Shown: positions 16,833-25,395 of the stretch, one piece after another
Layout: the number at the start of each line of letters is the position of its first letter
Position numbering within the stretch: the stretch's first letter is position 1
Assembly (NCBI GenBank): GCA_017886705.1
Contig: JAGHJJ010000016.1
Coordinates: forward strand, 1-39,236
DNA length: 39,236 nucleotides
Origin: Bacilli bacterium
GTDB taxonomy: Bacteria > Bacillota_I > Bacilli_A > RF39 > UBA660
Reading direction: 5' to 3'
Made by a program: the position numbers and the translations under genes
Notes under the pieces: generated by a model
Seen by the model: the letters and a program-made list of their open reading frames with translations, nothing else
Database searches by the model: none
What the model was told of the DNA's origin: nothing

Positions 16833-19646
16833 TTACAAAATTTTCTTTAAAAATTGGCCTGTATATGATTCTTTTACTTTTGCGACTTCTTCTGGAGTTC
16901 CTGTTGCAACAATTTGTCCTCCTTCGTCTCCACCTTCAGGACCTAGGTCAATGATATAGTCAGCAACTTTGATTACATCTAAGTTGTGTTCAATCACTAC
17001 TACCGTATCTTTATTATCTACTATTTTTTGTAAAATTGCAAGCAAACGCTTAATGTCATCCGTATGAAGACCGGTCGTTGGTTCGTCTAGTACAAATAAG
17101 GTCTTTCCGGTTGCTTTTTTCTGTAATTCTTTTGCTAATTTTACACGTTCTGCTTCTCCTCCTGAAAGGGTTGGAGCTGGTTGACCTAATTTAATATAGC
17201 CAAGTCCTACATCTTCTAATACTTGGAGTTTGTTTTTGATTTTTGGTACGTTTGAGAAAAACTCTAGTGCTTCTGATACTCTCATGTCTAGTACTTCTGC
17301 AATATTTTTTCCTTTATATTTTATGTTTAGGGTTTCTCTATTATACCTCGTTCCATGACATACTTCACATGGTACATAAACATCTGGTAAGAAGTGCATT
17401 TCTATTTTTTTCACACCATCTCCACGACAAGCTTCACAACGCCCGCCTTTGACATTGAATGAGAAACGATTCTTTTCAAAGCCGTACATTTTCGCTTCTT
17501 TGGTGGTTGTGAATAATGTACGTATGTCATCGAATACTCCCGTATAGGTTGCGGGATTTGATCTTGGTGTTCTACCGATCGGGTTTTGAGAAATTGCTAC
17601 TATTTTATCAATGTTATCTAGTCCTAAAATTTTTTTATGTTTTCCTGGCTTTTCTTTGGAATGATATATTTTTGCGGCTACTGCCTTACAAAGTATTTCA
17701 TTTACTAAACTACTTTTTCCACTTCCTGATACTCCTGTTACACAGGTAAATGTTCCAAGAGGAATATCTACATCAATATTTTTTAAGTTGTGCTCTTCAG
17801 CACCTTTTATCTTTAAGAACTTCTTATTTCCTTTTCTTCTTGTTTTTGGAACTTCAATACATTTCTTTCCACTCAAATATTGTCCGGTGATACTATTTTC
17901 GTTTTTCATTACTTCTTCTGGAGTTCCGGCTGCTACTACTTGTCCTCCATGTTCTCCAGCACCTGGTCCAATGTCTACTAAATAGTCACAGGCAAGCATG
18001 GTATCGGTATCGTGCTCAACAACAATTAAAGTATTTCCTAAATCACGCATTTCTAACATGGAGTTAATTAACTTTTCATTATCTCGTTGATGTAGTCCAA
18101 TACTTGGCTCATCTAATACATATAGTACACCTGTCAAGTGAGATCCAATTTGCGTTGCTAATCTTATACGTTGTGCTTCTCCACCTGATAAGGTACCAGC
18201 ACTTCTACTTAGTGTTAAATATTCAAGTCCTACATTTTTTAAGAAATGTAGTCGGTCCTGGACTTCTTTAATGACTAATTTGGCTATTTCTTTTTTCTCT
18301 TCTGATAATTCTAGATTATCAAAGAAAGGTATTAACTCTTTAATACTCATCTCAGTTACTTCATAGATGTTTTTTCCACTTAATTTTACTGATAATACGT
18401 CATCTTTTAATCTTGCTCCATGACAAGTTTCGCAAGTGTGTTCTACCATATAATTTTCTAGCCATTCTCTGATCCATGTTGAACTTGTTTCCATGTATCT
18501 TCTTTCTAGGTTGGTTATAATTCCTTCATAGAAATCTCTACTATTATATTTATTGCCACTTTTTGATGAATACTGAAAATGTATTACTTCATCTGAGCCA
18601 TAAAGAATGACATCTTGTTGCTTTTGAGTTAATTTTTTCCATGGTTTTTTCATATCTATTTTATAGTGTTTGCAAACACATTCTAGCTTTTTATAGTCTA
18701 GTCCTTCCGGGTCATCTGTTAATGTTTTTATACATCCATCGGCAATTGATTTATCTTTGTCTGGAATTAATAAGTCCGCATCTATTTGTAGCTTCACTCC
18801 TAGACCTTTACAATCTGGACAAGCACCATACGGAGCATTGAAACTAAAGATTCTTGGTTCTAATTCTGGTAGAGAAAATTCACAATATGGACAAGCAAAT
18901 GCTTCTGATAATACTAGTTCCTTTTTATTTTCTCCTAATATTTCCACTACTACTTTACCTTCTGATAGTTTGGTTGCTCCTTCGATTGCTTCAAATAGTC
19001 TGGATCTTGAACCTTCTTTGATGATTAATCTATCAAATACAACATCAATTTTATGTTTTTTGTTTTTGTCTAGCATGATATCTTCTGATAAATCCATCAT
19101 TTCTCCGTCAACACGAACTCTAACATATCCTTCTTTGCGTAAATCTTCTAGTAAATCTTTTTGTGTTCCTTTTTCGCCATGTACTACTGGTGACATGATG
19201 ATTATCTTTGTTCCTTCAGGATATTCTAAAACTTTATTTGTCATTTCTTCTACACTTTGAGAAGATATTGGAATATTGTGGTTTGGACAGTAAGGAACTC
19301 CGACGCGAGCAAAAATTAGTCTTAGATAATCATAAATTTCTGTTACTGTTCCTACTGTTGATCTTGGATTGTTGTTTGTTGTTTTTTGATCAATACTAAT
19401 CGCAGGGGATAATCCTTCGATACTATCTACATCTGGTTTTTCACTTCCACCTAAAAATTGTCTAGCATAGGCAGAAAGGCTTTCTACATATCTTCTTTGA
19501 CCTTCTGCATAAATAGTATCAAAAGCTAAACTACTTTTTCCACTTCCTGATAAACCAGTCATTACAATAAGTTTATTCTTTGGTAATTCAATATTTATAT
19601 TTTTTAAATTGTTTTCTCTTGCACCTTTTACAATAATTTTATCCAT
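16833..19646 (-). CDS. uvrA: Excinuclease ABC subunit A
   Basis: This 937-aa DNA damage sensor of nucleotide excision repair acts as a dimer that loads UvrB. Two ABC modules are seen: Walker A GLSGSGKSS near residue 31 with signature LSGGEAQRIRLA near 485, and GVSGSGKSS near 635 with LSGGEAERVKLA near 825. Each module has a zinc-binding insertion (CPYC...CPDC and CEACRGDG...CEVC). Length is typical. The SD is AGGTGA, about 7 nt. It is the first gene of a four-gene operon, with a promoter overlapped by a perfect inverted repeat that I read as a damage-response operator. Confidence 0.99.
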   Translation of the reverse strand: MDKIIVKGARENNLKNINIELPKNKLIVMTGLSGSGKSSLAFDTIYAEGQRRYVESLSAYARQFLGGSEKPDVDSIEGLSPAISIDQKTTNNNPRSTVGTVTEIYDYLRLIFARVGVPYCPNHNIPISSQSVEEMTNKVLEYPEGTKIIIMSPVVHGEKGTQKDLLEDLRKEGYVRVRVDGEMMDLSEDIMLDKNKKHKIDVVFDRLIIKEGSRSRLFEAIEGATKLSEGKVVVEILGENKKELVLSEAFACPYCEFSLPELEPRIFSFNAPYGACPDCKGLGVKLQIDADLLIPDKDKSIADGCIKTLTDDPEGLDYKKLECVCKHYKIDMKKPWKKLTQKQQDVILYGSDEVIHFQYSSKSGNKYNSRDFYEGIITNLERRYMETSSTWIREWLENYMVEHTCETCHGARLKDDVLSVKLSGKNIYEVTEMSIKELIPFFDNLELSEEKKEIAKLVIKEVQDRLHFLKNVGLEYLTLSRSAGTLSGGEAQRIRLATQIGSHLTGVLYVLDEPSIGLHQRDNEKLINSMLEMRDLGNTLIVVEHDTDTMLACDYLVDIGPGAGEHGGQVVAAGTPEEVMKNENSITGQYLSGKKCIEVPKTRRKGNKKFLKIKGAEEHNLKNIDVDIPLGTFTCVTGVSGSGKSSLVNEILCKAVAAKIYHSKEKPGKHKKILGLDNIDKIVAISQNPIGRTPRSNPATYTGVFDDIRTLFTTTKEAKMYGFEKNRFSFNVKGGRCEACRGDGVKKIEMHFLPDVYVPCEVCHGTRYNRETLNIKYKGKNIAEVLDMRVSEALEFFSNVPKIKNKLQVLEDVGLGYIKLGQPAPTLSGGEAERVKLAKELQKKATGKTLFVLDEPTTGLHTDDIKRLLAILQKIVDNKDTVVVIEHNLDVIKVADYIIDLGPEGGDEGGQIVATGTPEEVAKVKESYTGQFLKKIL

Positions 19647-19666
19647 TTATACTTCACCTGCCACAT

Positions 19667-19675
19667 ATTATAACA
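19667..19675 (-). promoter_or_regulatory. Possible second uvrA promoter (extended -10)
   Basis: TG-T-TATAAT on the minus strand, perfect extended -10. It would give a very short leader before the uvrA SD, so it may be secondary to the upstream promoter. Confidence 0.4.
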
Positions 19676-19717
19676 TAACTTTGTTATTTTTTATTCATTA
19701 ATTTGATGCATACTTAT

Positions 19718-19745
19718 TTTATAGCAAGAAACATTTGTTCGTCAA
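19718..19745 (-). promoter_or_regulatory. uvrA promoter overlapped by the operator
   Basis: TTGACG, 16 nt, TATAAA on the minus strand. The -35 box sits in the centre and right arm of the inverted repeat at 19734-19754, so a bound protein would block RNA polymerase. Confidence 0.6.
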
Positions 19746-19754
19746 TCGAACAAA
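19734..19754. promoter_or_regulatory. Inverted-repeat operator at uvrA (candidate SOS-type site)
   Basis: TTTGTTCG, 5 nt, CGAACAAA: a perfect 8-bp inverted repeat. Parts of it recur at the dinB promoter (12 nt) and at the promoter at 1201-1229 (11 nt), with the -35 in the same register. The arms are arranged GTTCG...CGAAC, the reverse of the Bacillus LexA box CGAAC-N4-GTTCG. The regulator is unknown. Confidence 0.6.
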
Positions 19755-19790
19755 ACGAAAAAGAATGATTTTCTATGTTTATCATTCTTT
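19753..19790 (-). terminator. Terminator of the uvrB operon
   Basis: AAAGAATGAT, an 11-nt loop and ATCATTCTTT, followed by TTTTTCG on the minus strand. It covers the stop codon of the radical SAM gene remnant and abuts the uvrA operator. Confidence 0.7.
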
Positions 19791-20620
19791 AGTTATTTTT
19801 TCTTTAAATGTACAAGATCTGCATAGTTCTTCTGATGGCTTTCTATCTTGAAAGGACTTTTTTAGTTTTTGATATCTTTCTTTATTTTGTATTTCTGCTA
19901 AAGATTCTTGATAAACATTTCCTAAGTCTATGATTCCATTGCTATCTAGACAACACGGTACTACTGTTCCATCTACTAAAATAGCAATTTGTGTTTTCAA
20001 GGCATGACAATATCCACAGCTTTTGTGATTTGTAATTTCTGGCCAGATAAACTCATTATCTTTATCCACATATATTGTGGATGATATTTTTACATTATTT
20101 TCATTTTGCAGTTTTCCACTGTTTCTGTGGATAAATGATAATAACTTTTTAATTTTTCCACTACTTTTGTGGATTTTTTATCTAATTTGTTATCTTTTAA
20201 AGTCCATAAGCGATAAATAATCACAGTATCTGAGGATAACTTTTCTACGTTTTGGAAGATTTCTTCTTCATAGGCCTGATTATTTTGTTCACAATGAAGA
20301 GAAAAATTTATTTTGTGTAGAGCTTTACAGTCTTTTAATTTGTCTACTAACTTTGGAAATAATGTCCCATTGGTTGTGAGATTTACGTTTAAGTTGTACT
20401 TTTCTGCTAACTCTAGAAACTTTATTATTTTAGGATGCAGTAATGGTTCTCCCTTCACATGAAGATAGATAACTTTTGTCACTTTGGATACTTCTTTTAA
20501 AATATGTTCAAATTCCTCTTCTGTCATGAAGCGCTTTTCTTTTGTAACAGGTGAACAGAAAGAACAATTTAGATTGCAACAATTCGTAATTTCAATATAG
20601 ACTTTTTTATACTTTTCCAC
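19782..20620 (-). pseudogene. Radical SAM/SPASM-domain protein, interrupted by one frameshift
   Basis: Two ORFs in different frames make one family protein. The 5' part (20090-20620, GTG start) has the radical SAM cluster motif CCNLNCSFCSP and HVKGEPLLHP, then TTNGT. The 3' part (19782-20069) has a SPASM-like Cys set: CGYC, VVPCCLD and LCRSC. The first ORF ends ...VENCKMKIM, then a stop; reading -1 after TGC AAA gives an uninterrupted bridge NENNVKISSTIYVDKDNEF into the second ORF. One A lost from an A run explains it. The second ORF's GTG has no SD. It may be a broken gene, a sequencing error, or made by slippage. The SPASM family often modifies peptides or matures enzymes; the substrate is unknown. 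It overlaps the upstream gene by 14 nt. Confidence 0.8.
20062..20173. repeat. Three TCCAC-N7-GTGGA units including two perfect DnaA-box 9-mers
   Basis: Units lie at 20065-20081, 20115-20131 and 20157-20173, each TCCAC, 7 nt, GTGGA. TTATCCACA occurs at 20062-20070 on the plus strand and at 20126-20134 on the minus strand. In the repaired reading frame all three units sit in the same codon phase and encode S-T-x-x-V-E/D. They flank the frameshift site. Confidence 0.6.
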
Positions 20621-21326
20621 TTTTCTTTTGACCTACTTTTTTAGTTTTGGGACGATATGGTTCAGGTTTATAACCTTCCTTATCTTCATCAAAAATCATA
20701 TAATCATATGCTTCCCAGAGAAATACGGGTTTACCATTCTGTTTTACGGTTGCAGTATACATGCCATTTGGTGATAAGTATATTCTAGTTGCGAAAGTGG
20801 TAGAGTTATCTAGATAGGTACAAAGAGCATCGCATAAACTGTTACTTTTTATTCCGTTTACTATAAAATGAATTCTATTAGGAGCATTTTCATCTAGGGT
20901 TAGTATTTCTTTTACTTCGTCGCTATTTGGCATCTTGTCTTTAAACATTTCGTAAGCAACATAGTCTCCTCTTTTAAATATATCTAGTCTATTTTCATTA
21001 AAGAATAAGTTTAATGGTGTATTTTTCGTAGATAAGTTTTCTAATACTTTTAAAGCAATATACTGATCTACTATTTTCATTGCCGTTTGTTGTTCTAAAG
21101 CAGAGTTCATTGTTTTTCCATAACGATACTCTTCTGTTTCTTTGAAAATTATCTTTTCTACTTTATCCTTGTATTCTTTAGGGTCAAACATTACTAATAA
21201 ATCGTTTGGATGCTCTTTTTTAATTACTTTAGCTAATTCCTTTACGTCTTTTGATATTTGATGTTCAAATATTTCATGTACGTTCTCTTTGTTTTCTAAT
21301 TCTCTTAATAATATTTTATTTTCCAT
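20607..21326 (-). CDS. Uncharacterised 239-aa protein downstream of uvrB
   Basis: I do not recognise a family. The protein has no signal peptide or membrane segment. The N-terminal part (1-110) is charged and helical, with ELENKENVHEIFEHQISKDV. The C-terminal part (about 130-225) looks beta-rich and globular (RIHFIVNGIKSN, TRIYLSPNGMYTATV, KPVFLWEAYDYMIFDED). The tail is Lys-rich (KTKKVGQKKSGKV) and might bind nucleic acid. It begins 1 nt after the uvrB stop and overlaps the radical SAM gene, so the three are one transcript. Co-expression with uvrB is the only hint of function. Confidence 0.8.
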   Translation of the reverse strand: MENKILLRELENKENVHEIFEHQISKDVKELAKVIKKEHPNDLLVMFDPKEYKDKVEKIIFKETEEYRYGKTMNSALEQQTAMKIVDQYIALKVLENLSTKNTPLNLFFNENRLDIFKRGDYVAYEMFKDKMPNSDEVKEILTLDENAPNRIHFIVNGIKSNSLCDALCTYLDNSTTFATRIYLSPNGMYTATVKQNGKPVFLWEAYDYMIFDEDKEGYKPEPYRPKTKKVGQKKSGKV

Positions 21327-21327
21327 C

Positions 21328-23280
21328 TTAATTTCCTGCTTTCATTTCAAATAAGATATCACGTAATTCCATAGCTCGTTCGAAGTCTAATGCTTTGGCT
21401 GCTTCTCTCATCTCTTGTTCGATTGCATCTACTGTTTTGGCGAATTCTTTCTTGGTCATCTTCTTTGGTTTTTCTGCTGCTTTTTCATCAACATTACTGA
21501 TAACTTCTCTAATTTCTTTCTTGATAGTCCGTGGCGTAATTCCATGTTTTTTATTATATTCTTCTTGAATCTTTCTACGTCTTGCTGTCTCTTCTATGGT
21601 CTCTTTCATAGAGTCAGTAATTTTATCTCCATACATAATAACATGACCATTTGCATTTCTGGCACAACGTCCTACTGTTTGAATCAAACTTCTCGTACTA
21701 CGTAGGAATCCTTCTTTATCTGCATCTAGTATAGCGATAAGTGAGACTTCCGGGATATCAATTCCTTCACGTAATAAGTTAATTCCGACTACGACATCAT
21801 ATTTTCCAACACGTAAGTCGTGAATAATTTGAAGTCGTTCTAGTGTTTTTATTTCTGAGTGAAGATAGGCTACTTTGATATCTAACTCCTTTAAATAGTT
21901 TGTTAGTTCTTCTGACATACGAATTGTTAGCGTTGTTACTAATACTCTTTCATTCTTTTCTATTCTATCTTTAATTTCACCTACTAAGTCATCAATTTGT
22001 CCTTCTGTTTTTCTAACTTCAATCGTTGGATCTAGTAGTCCTGTTGGACGAATGATTTGCTCTACATATTTTCCACCAGTATGTTCTAATTCTAGGTCTC
22101 CTGGTGTTGCGGATACATAGATTGCTTGATTTATCTTTTTCTCAAACTCATCATATTTTAATGGTCTATTATCTAGAGCACTTGGAAGACGGAATCCATA
22201 TTCTACAAGATTCATTTTTCTAGCTCTATCTCCATTATACATTCCTCTTACCTGTGGTAGGGTAACATGAGATTCATCTACTACTAGCAAATAGTCTTTT
22301 GGAAAGAAGTCCATCAATGTTGTTGGTGTTTCTCCTTTTTTTCTTCCAGCCATTGGTGCAGAATAGTTTTCAATTCCAGAGCAAAAACCTGTTTCTTCTA
22401 GCATTTCAATATCATAATTTGTTCTTTGTTCTAGACGCTCTGCTGCTAAAAGTTTGTTGTTTTCTTTTAATTCTTGTAGTCTTTCTTTTAACTCTTCTTT
22501 AATACGAACAATTGCAGCTTTTAATTTTTCATCACTAACTACGAAGTGACTTGCTGGAAAGAGACTTAAATTCTTTTTATTCGAAATAATTGCTCCTGTT
22601 AATGTATCAATTTCACTAATTCTATCAATTTCATTCCCAAAGAATTCTACTCGATATCCAGTAGTATTCTGATAAGCAGGTATAATTTCTACTACATCGC
22701 CACGTACTCTGAAAGTACCACGTTTAAAATCAAGGTCATTTCTCTCATACATCATTTCTACTAATTTCGTTAATATTTCATTTCTTTCTACTTCTTCTCC
22801 AACTGATAACGTTAACATTTTATTTCTATACTCTTCTACTTCTCCAATACCATATATACAAGAGACACTAGCAACAACAATTACATCATCACGGGATAAT
22901 AAACTACTAGTTGCTGCATGACGAAGTTCATCAATTTCATCATTAATTGATGAATCTTTTTCAATATAAGTATCAGTTGATGGTACATATGCTTCTGGTT
23001 GATAATAATCGTAATAAGAGACAAAGTATTCCACTCTGTTTTCTGGAAATAATTCTTTTAATTCTGAGTAAAGTTGCCCTGCTAATGTTTTATTGTGAGC
23101 TAAAACTAGAGTTGGCTTATTTACTTCTTTTATGACATTTGCAATCGTAAATGTCTTTCCAGTTCCTGTTGCACCTAACAGTACTTGTTCTTTTTTTCCT
23201 TCTTTAATTCCTTCTACTAACTCTTTAATTGCTTCTGGTTGGTCTCCAGATGGTTTAAATTTTGATACTAGTTTAAACAT
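21328..23280 (-). CDS. uvrB: Excinuclease ABC subunit B
   Basis: This 650-aa damage-verifying helicase-like subunit of nucleotide excision repair receives DNA from UvrA and recruits UvrC. Helicase motifs: Walker [13 protein letters not shown] near residue 37, DESH near 338, and motif [11 protein letters not shown] near 543. The damage-probing beta-hairpin is [12 protein letters not shown] near 90. The C-terminal UVR domain ([15 protein letters not shown]), the UvrC contact, is intact. The SD is GGGAGG, about 6 nt. It is the first gene of a three-gene operon. Unlike uvrA, I see no GTTCG/CGAAC element in its upstream region. Confidence 0.99.
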   Translation of the reverse strand: MFKLVSKFKPSGDQPEAIKELVEGIKEGKKEQVLLGATGTGKTFTIANVIKEVNKPTLVLAHNKTLAGQLYSELKELFPENRVEYFVSYYDYYQPEAYVPSTDTYIEKDSSINDEIDELRHAATSSLLSRDDVIVVASVSCIYGIGEVEEYRNKMLTLSVGEEVERNEILTKLVEMMYERNDLDFKRGTFRVRGDVVEIIPAYQNTTGYRVEFFGNEIDRISEIDTLTGAIISNKKNLSLFPASHFVVSDEKLKAAIVRIKEELKERLQELKENNKLLAAERLEQRTNYDIEMLEETGFCSGIENYSAPMAGRKKGETPTTLMDFFPKDYLLVVDESHVTLPQVRGMYNGDRARKMNLVEYGFRLPSALDNRPLKYDEFEKKINQAIYVSATPGDLELEHTGGKYVEQIIRPTGLLDPTIEVRKTEGQIDDLVGEIKDRIEKNERVLVTTLTIRMSEELTNYLKELDIKVAYLHSEIKTLERLQIIHDLRVGKYDVVVGINLLREGIDIPEVSLIAILDADKEGFLRSTRSLIQTVGRCARNANGHVIMYGDKITDSMKETIEETARRRKIQEEYNKKHGITPRTIKKEIREVISNVDEKAAEKPKKMTKKEFAKTVDAIEQEMREAAKALDFERAMELRDILFEMKAGN

Positions 23281-23297
23281 ATTTTTCCTCCCTTCTT

Positions 23298-23326
23298 ATT
23301 ATTACACTCATTTATACCTATATCAA
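23298..23326 (-). promoter_or_regulatory. Possible uvrB promoter
   Basis: TTGATA, 17 nt, AATAAT on the minus strand, about 18 nt before the uvrB ATG. The -10 match is moderate. The remainder of the 113-nt intergenic region is A/T-rich with no recognisable operator. Confidence 0.4.
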
Positions 23327-23393
23327 TACTTTCCACATTTTTGACTATTTTATCACATTTCTATCTTTAGTTTTAGAAAAAATATTATTTTTT

Positions 23394-24812
23394 TTATACT
23401 TTATATTTTATCCAAATAAACTTTTTTGACCTTTTATATTTCTTTTTCATATTCTTGTATATGGCTTTTACTTTATTTAATAACATATCATATCCATATG
23501 TTGATAATATAAATATAGATACTTGAATGAAATATGCATATCTAGGTTGTATTTCTATTAATAAATATACTCCAAATGTTACCATCATTAAAATTACAAA
23601 GAAGAAAGCACTACTTTTTATGATTTTTTTACGGTTATAGATAACTCCAATTAAACAAGTAAATAGTGTTAGTAAATATAATAATTTGTTAAAAGTAATA
23701 AATATTTTTTCTATATCCATAAAATTTATTTTCATTCCTAGGATATTTATTTTTTTAGTAATATACATATTGTGTTTTACAGAAATATCACTTTGTAACC
23801 AGAAATTATCTATTTTGCAAGTCATTAATTGTGTCATTTTTATTGGATTTACCAGGATTCTTTCTTTTATTACTTCTCTTTCTTTTTTTCTATCTGATAA
23901 ATATATGGTATCTTCTTCATTATAATATCCACAACTATCATAATTAAATCCTAATACAAATTTCCACTCAGGGTTATTATTTTTTAATCCTTGTTTATTA
24001 ATTCCCGTTTGTGTAATTATTAGTGATGCGCTCACTCCTATTACTAAATATACCACTACAAATACAGAAGTATATTTTATAATTTGTTTTATTTTACCTT
24101 TTTGTAATTTAAAAATTTCATATAAAATAAAGGCAAAAACTATAATGATTCCTTCTGGTCTCATAATGTTTCCAAAACTAATTAGTATGGCTACTAGTAT
24201 ATAATGTTTTAATTTTTTATTTTCCTTTAACAATAAAAATATGCCTATGTATGTTAAAAATGTTGCGATATGATGATTTGCTAAAATAGTATTCATATAA
24301 ATAGAAAATGGGAAAAACATATATAATAAAGAAGCCATTCTTGCACTTTTTTCTGTGCAAATCTTTTTTCCAATTTGGTATATTAATACTATTAAAGTTG
24401 ATGAATATATTATATTTAGTAATTTTAGTATCAATACATTATTAAATAACTTTAATACTAAACCTTCATAGATTACAAAACCTGTTTGATAGGCCCAGGT
24501 TGTAAAATAAGAGGTATTTTGAAAGTCAAAGTTACCTTTCGCAAAAGATTTAGCTGCTTCTAATAAAATGGAAAAATCTGTTAGTTGTGGAAAGTTTAAT
24601 AATAGTACGACAATTAATCTTATTACTATACTCGTTATAAATAATATTATTGGAAAATGTTTTATTTTTTTATTTAGAGAAATATAGGTACAAAGTCCAA
24701 ATGCCATCAAAAACAACATTATATGATTCGTGACTAAAAAAATTATGGCTAATAGGGAACAAATAAATATTGCAAAAAACATAAATATTTGAGCTAGTTT
24801 ATTCACTTTCAT
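23394..24812 (-). CDS. Multi-pass membrane glycosyltransferase of the GT-C (ArnT/PMT-like) type
   Basis: This 472-aa integral membrane protein has about 10-12 hydrophobic segments. The first extracytoplasmic loop has FPQLTDFSILLEAAKSFAKGNF, the acidic motif and helix order typical of GT39/GT-C enzymes that use a polyprenyl-phosphate sugar, followed by YFTTWAYQTGFVIYEGL. The periplasmic-type C-terminal loop and a Lys-rich cytoplasmic tail are present. It would add a sugar to a surface polymer or protein; donor and acceptor are unknown. The start follows AAAGGAG by 11 nt. It has its own promoter and lies downstream of the Nudix terminator. I see only an A/T palindrome, not a convincing terminator, after it. 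Confidence 0.8.
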   Translation of the reverse strand: MKVNKLAQIFMFFAIFICSLLAIIFLVTNHIMLFLMAFGLCTYISLNKKIKHFPIILFITSIVIRLIVVLLLNFPQLTDFSILLEAAKSFAKGNFDFQNTSYFTTWAYQTGFVIYEGLVLKLFNNVLILKLLNIIYSSTLIVLIYQIGKKICTEKSARMASLLYMFFPFSIYMNTILANHHIATFLTYIGIFLLLKENKKLKHYILVAILISFGNIMRPEGIIIVFAFILYEIFKLQKGKIKQIIKYTSVFVVVYLVIGVSASLIITQTGINKQGLKNNNPEWKFVLGFNYDSCGYYNEEDTIYLSDRKKEREVIKERILVNPIKMTQLMTCKIDNFWLQSDISVKHNMYITKKINILGMKINFMDIEKIFITFNKLLYLLTLFTCLIGVIYNRKKIIKSSAFFFVILMMVTFGVYLLIEIQPRYAYFIQVSIFILSTYGYDMLLNKVKAIYKNMKKKYKRSKKFIWIKYKV

Positions 24813-24850
24813 TGTCTTTTATCTCCTTTAGATACTGCTCTTTGCCTCTT

Positions 24851-24879
24851 ATATTAGCATCTACTTAATGTTTTTGCAA
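24851..24879 (-). promoter_or_regulatory. Promoter of the membrane glycosyltransferase
   Basis: TTGCAA, 17 nt, TAATAT on the minus strand, about 40 nt upstream of the ATG. It directly follows the Nudix terminator. Confidence 0.55.
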
Positions 24880-24922
24880 AAGAAAAAGCATTATTCTTAT
24901 ACTTTTATTTATCAATGCTTTT
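24878..24922 (-). terminator. Nudix operon terminator
   Basis: AAAAGCATT, a loop of about 21 nt and AATGCTTTT, followed by TTTCTTTTG on the minus strand. The long loop makes it weaker than others in the window. Confidence 0.6.
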
Positions 24923-25376
24923 ATATTTTAATACTACCATTTAAAATTTTATCTATAATTCTTTGTGCTCTTTTTTCCATATTAGGTAATTTATCTAAGG
25001 CAAAGAATTTTAATTCTTTACTTTCCCTATCTGATACTTTCACGGTTCCAGAATAATTTTTTACTTTGAATAAAACAATTACTGTACACAATTTATCACC
25101 ATTTGGATATTCAAAATAATAATCTTTACCAGATAATACCGTAACTAATTCTAATTCTTCTGCACTAATACCAGCTTCTTCTTTCAATTCTCTTATTGCT
25201 GTTTCTTCGATCGTTTCATAAAGCTCCATAGATCCGCCAGGAATTCCCCAGTTATTTGTGTCCGTTCTTAGATTCAATAAAATTTCATTTTTCTCATTAA
25301 ATACTAGTGTTGTTGCTCCAAGACCTATTAATGGTTCATGCCCTACATATTTTCTTAAATTCATTATGTATGCCAT
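24921..25376 (-). CDS. Nudix hydrolase
   Basis: This 151-aa hydrolase acts on nucleoside-diphosphate-linked substrates. The complete Nudix box reads GSMELYETIEETAIRELKEEAGI, matching GX5EX7REUXEEXGU, with the Mg-binding Glu residues intact. The N-terminus MAYIMNLRKYVGHEPLI is typical of a large Bacillota subfamily annotated as putative housecleaning NTP/ADP-ribose hydrolases; the substrate cannot be read from sequence. SD AAAGGAG, 8 nt. It is 19 nt downstream of an unknown gene and probably in the same transcript. Confidence 0.93.
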   Translation of the reverse strand: MAYIMNLRKYVGHEPLIGLGATTLVFNEKNEILLNLRTDTNNWGIPGGSMELYETIEETAIRELKEEAGISAEELELVTVLSGKDYYFEYPNGDKLCTVIVLFKVKNYSGTVKVSDRESKELKFFALDKLPNMEKRAQRIIDKILNGSIKI

Positions 25377-25395
25377 TTCTATCTCCTTTCAGTTT

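Noticed and set aside
18757-19260. Plus-strand ORF of 167 aa
   Set aside because: Antisense to uvrA, with Ser/Phe-rich low-complexity composition and no SD or homologous motif.
20069-20120. Programmed frameshift in the radical SAM gene
   Set aside because: No slippery heptamer or strong stimulatory structure specific to this site; a simple one-base loss is more economical.
21415-21428. TTGTTCGATTGCA match to the dinB operator half
   Set aside because: Inside uvrB coding sequence on the plus strand, with no gene to drive. Half-site matches of this kind also occur near 9238 and 30467 in genes, so they count as background.
23281-23393. Search for the repair operator upstream of uvrB
   Set aside because: No GTTCG or CGAAC element found, so uvrB was not included in the proposed regulon.
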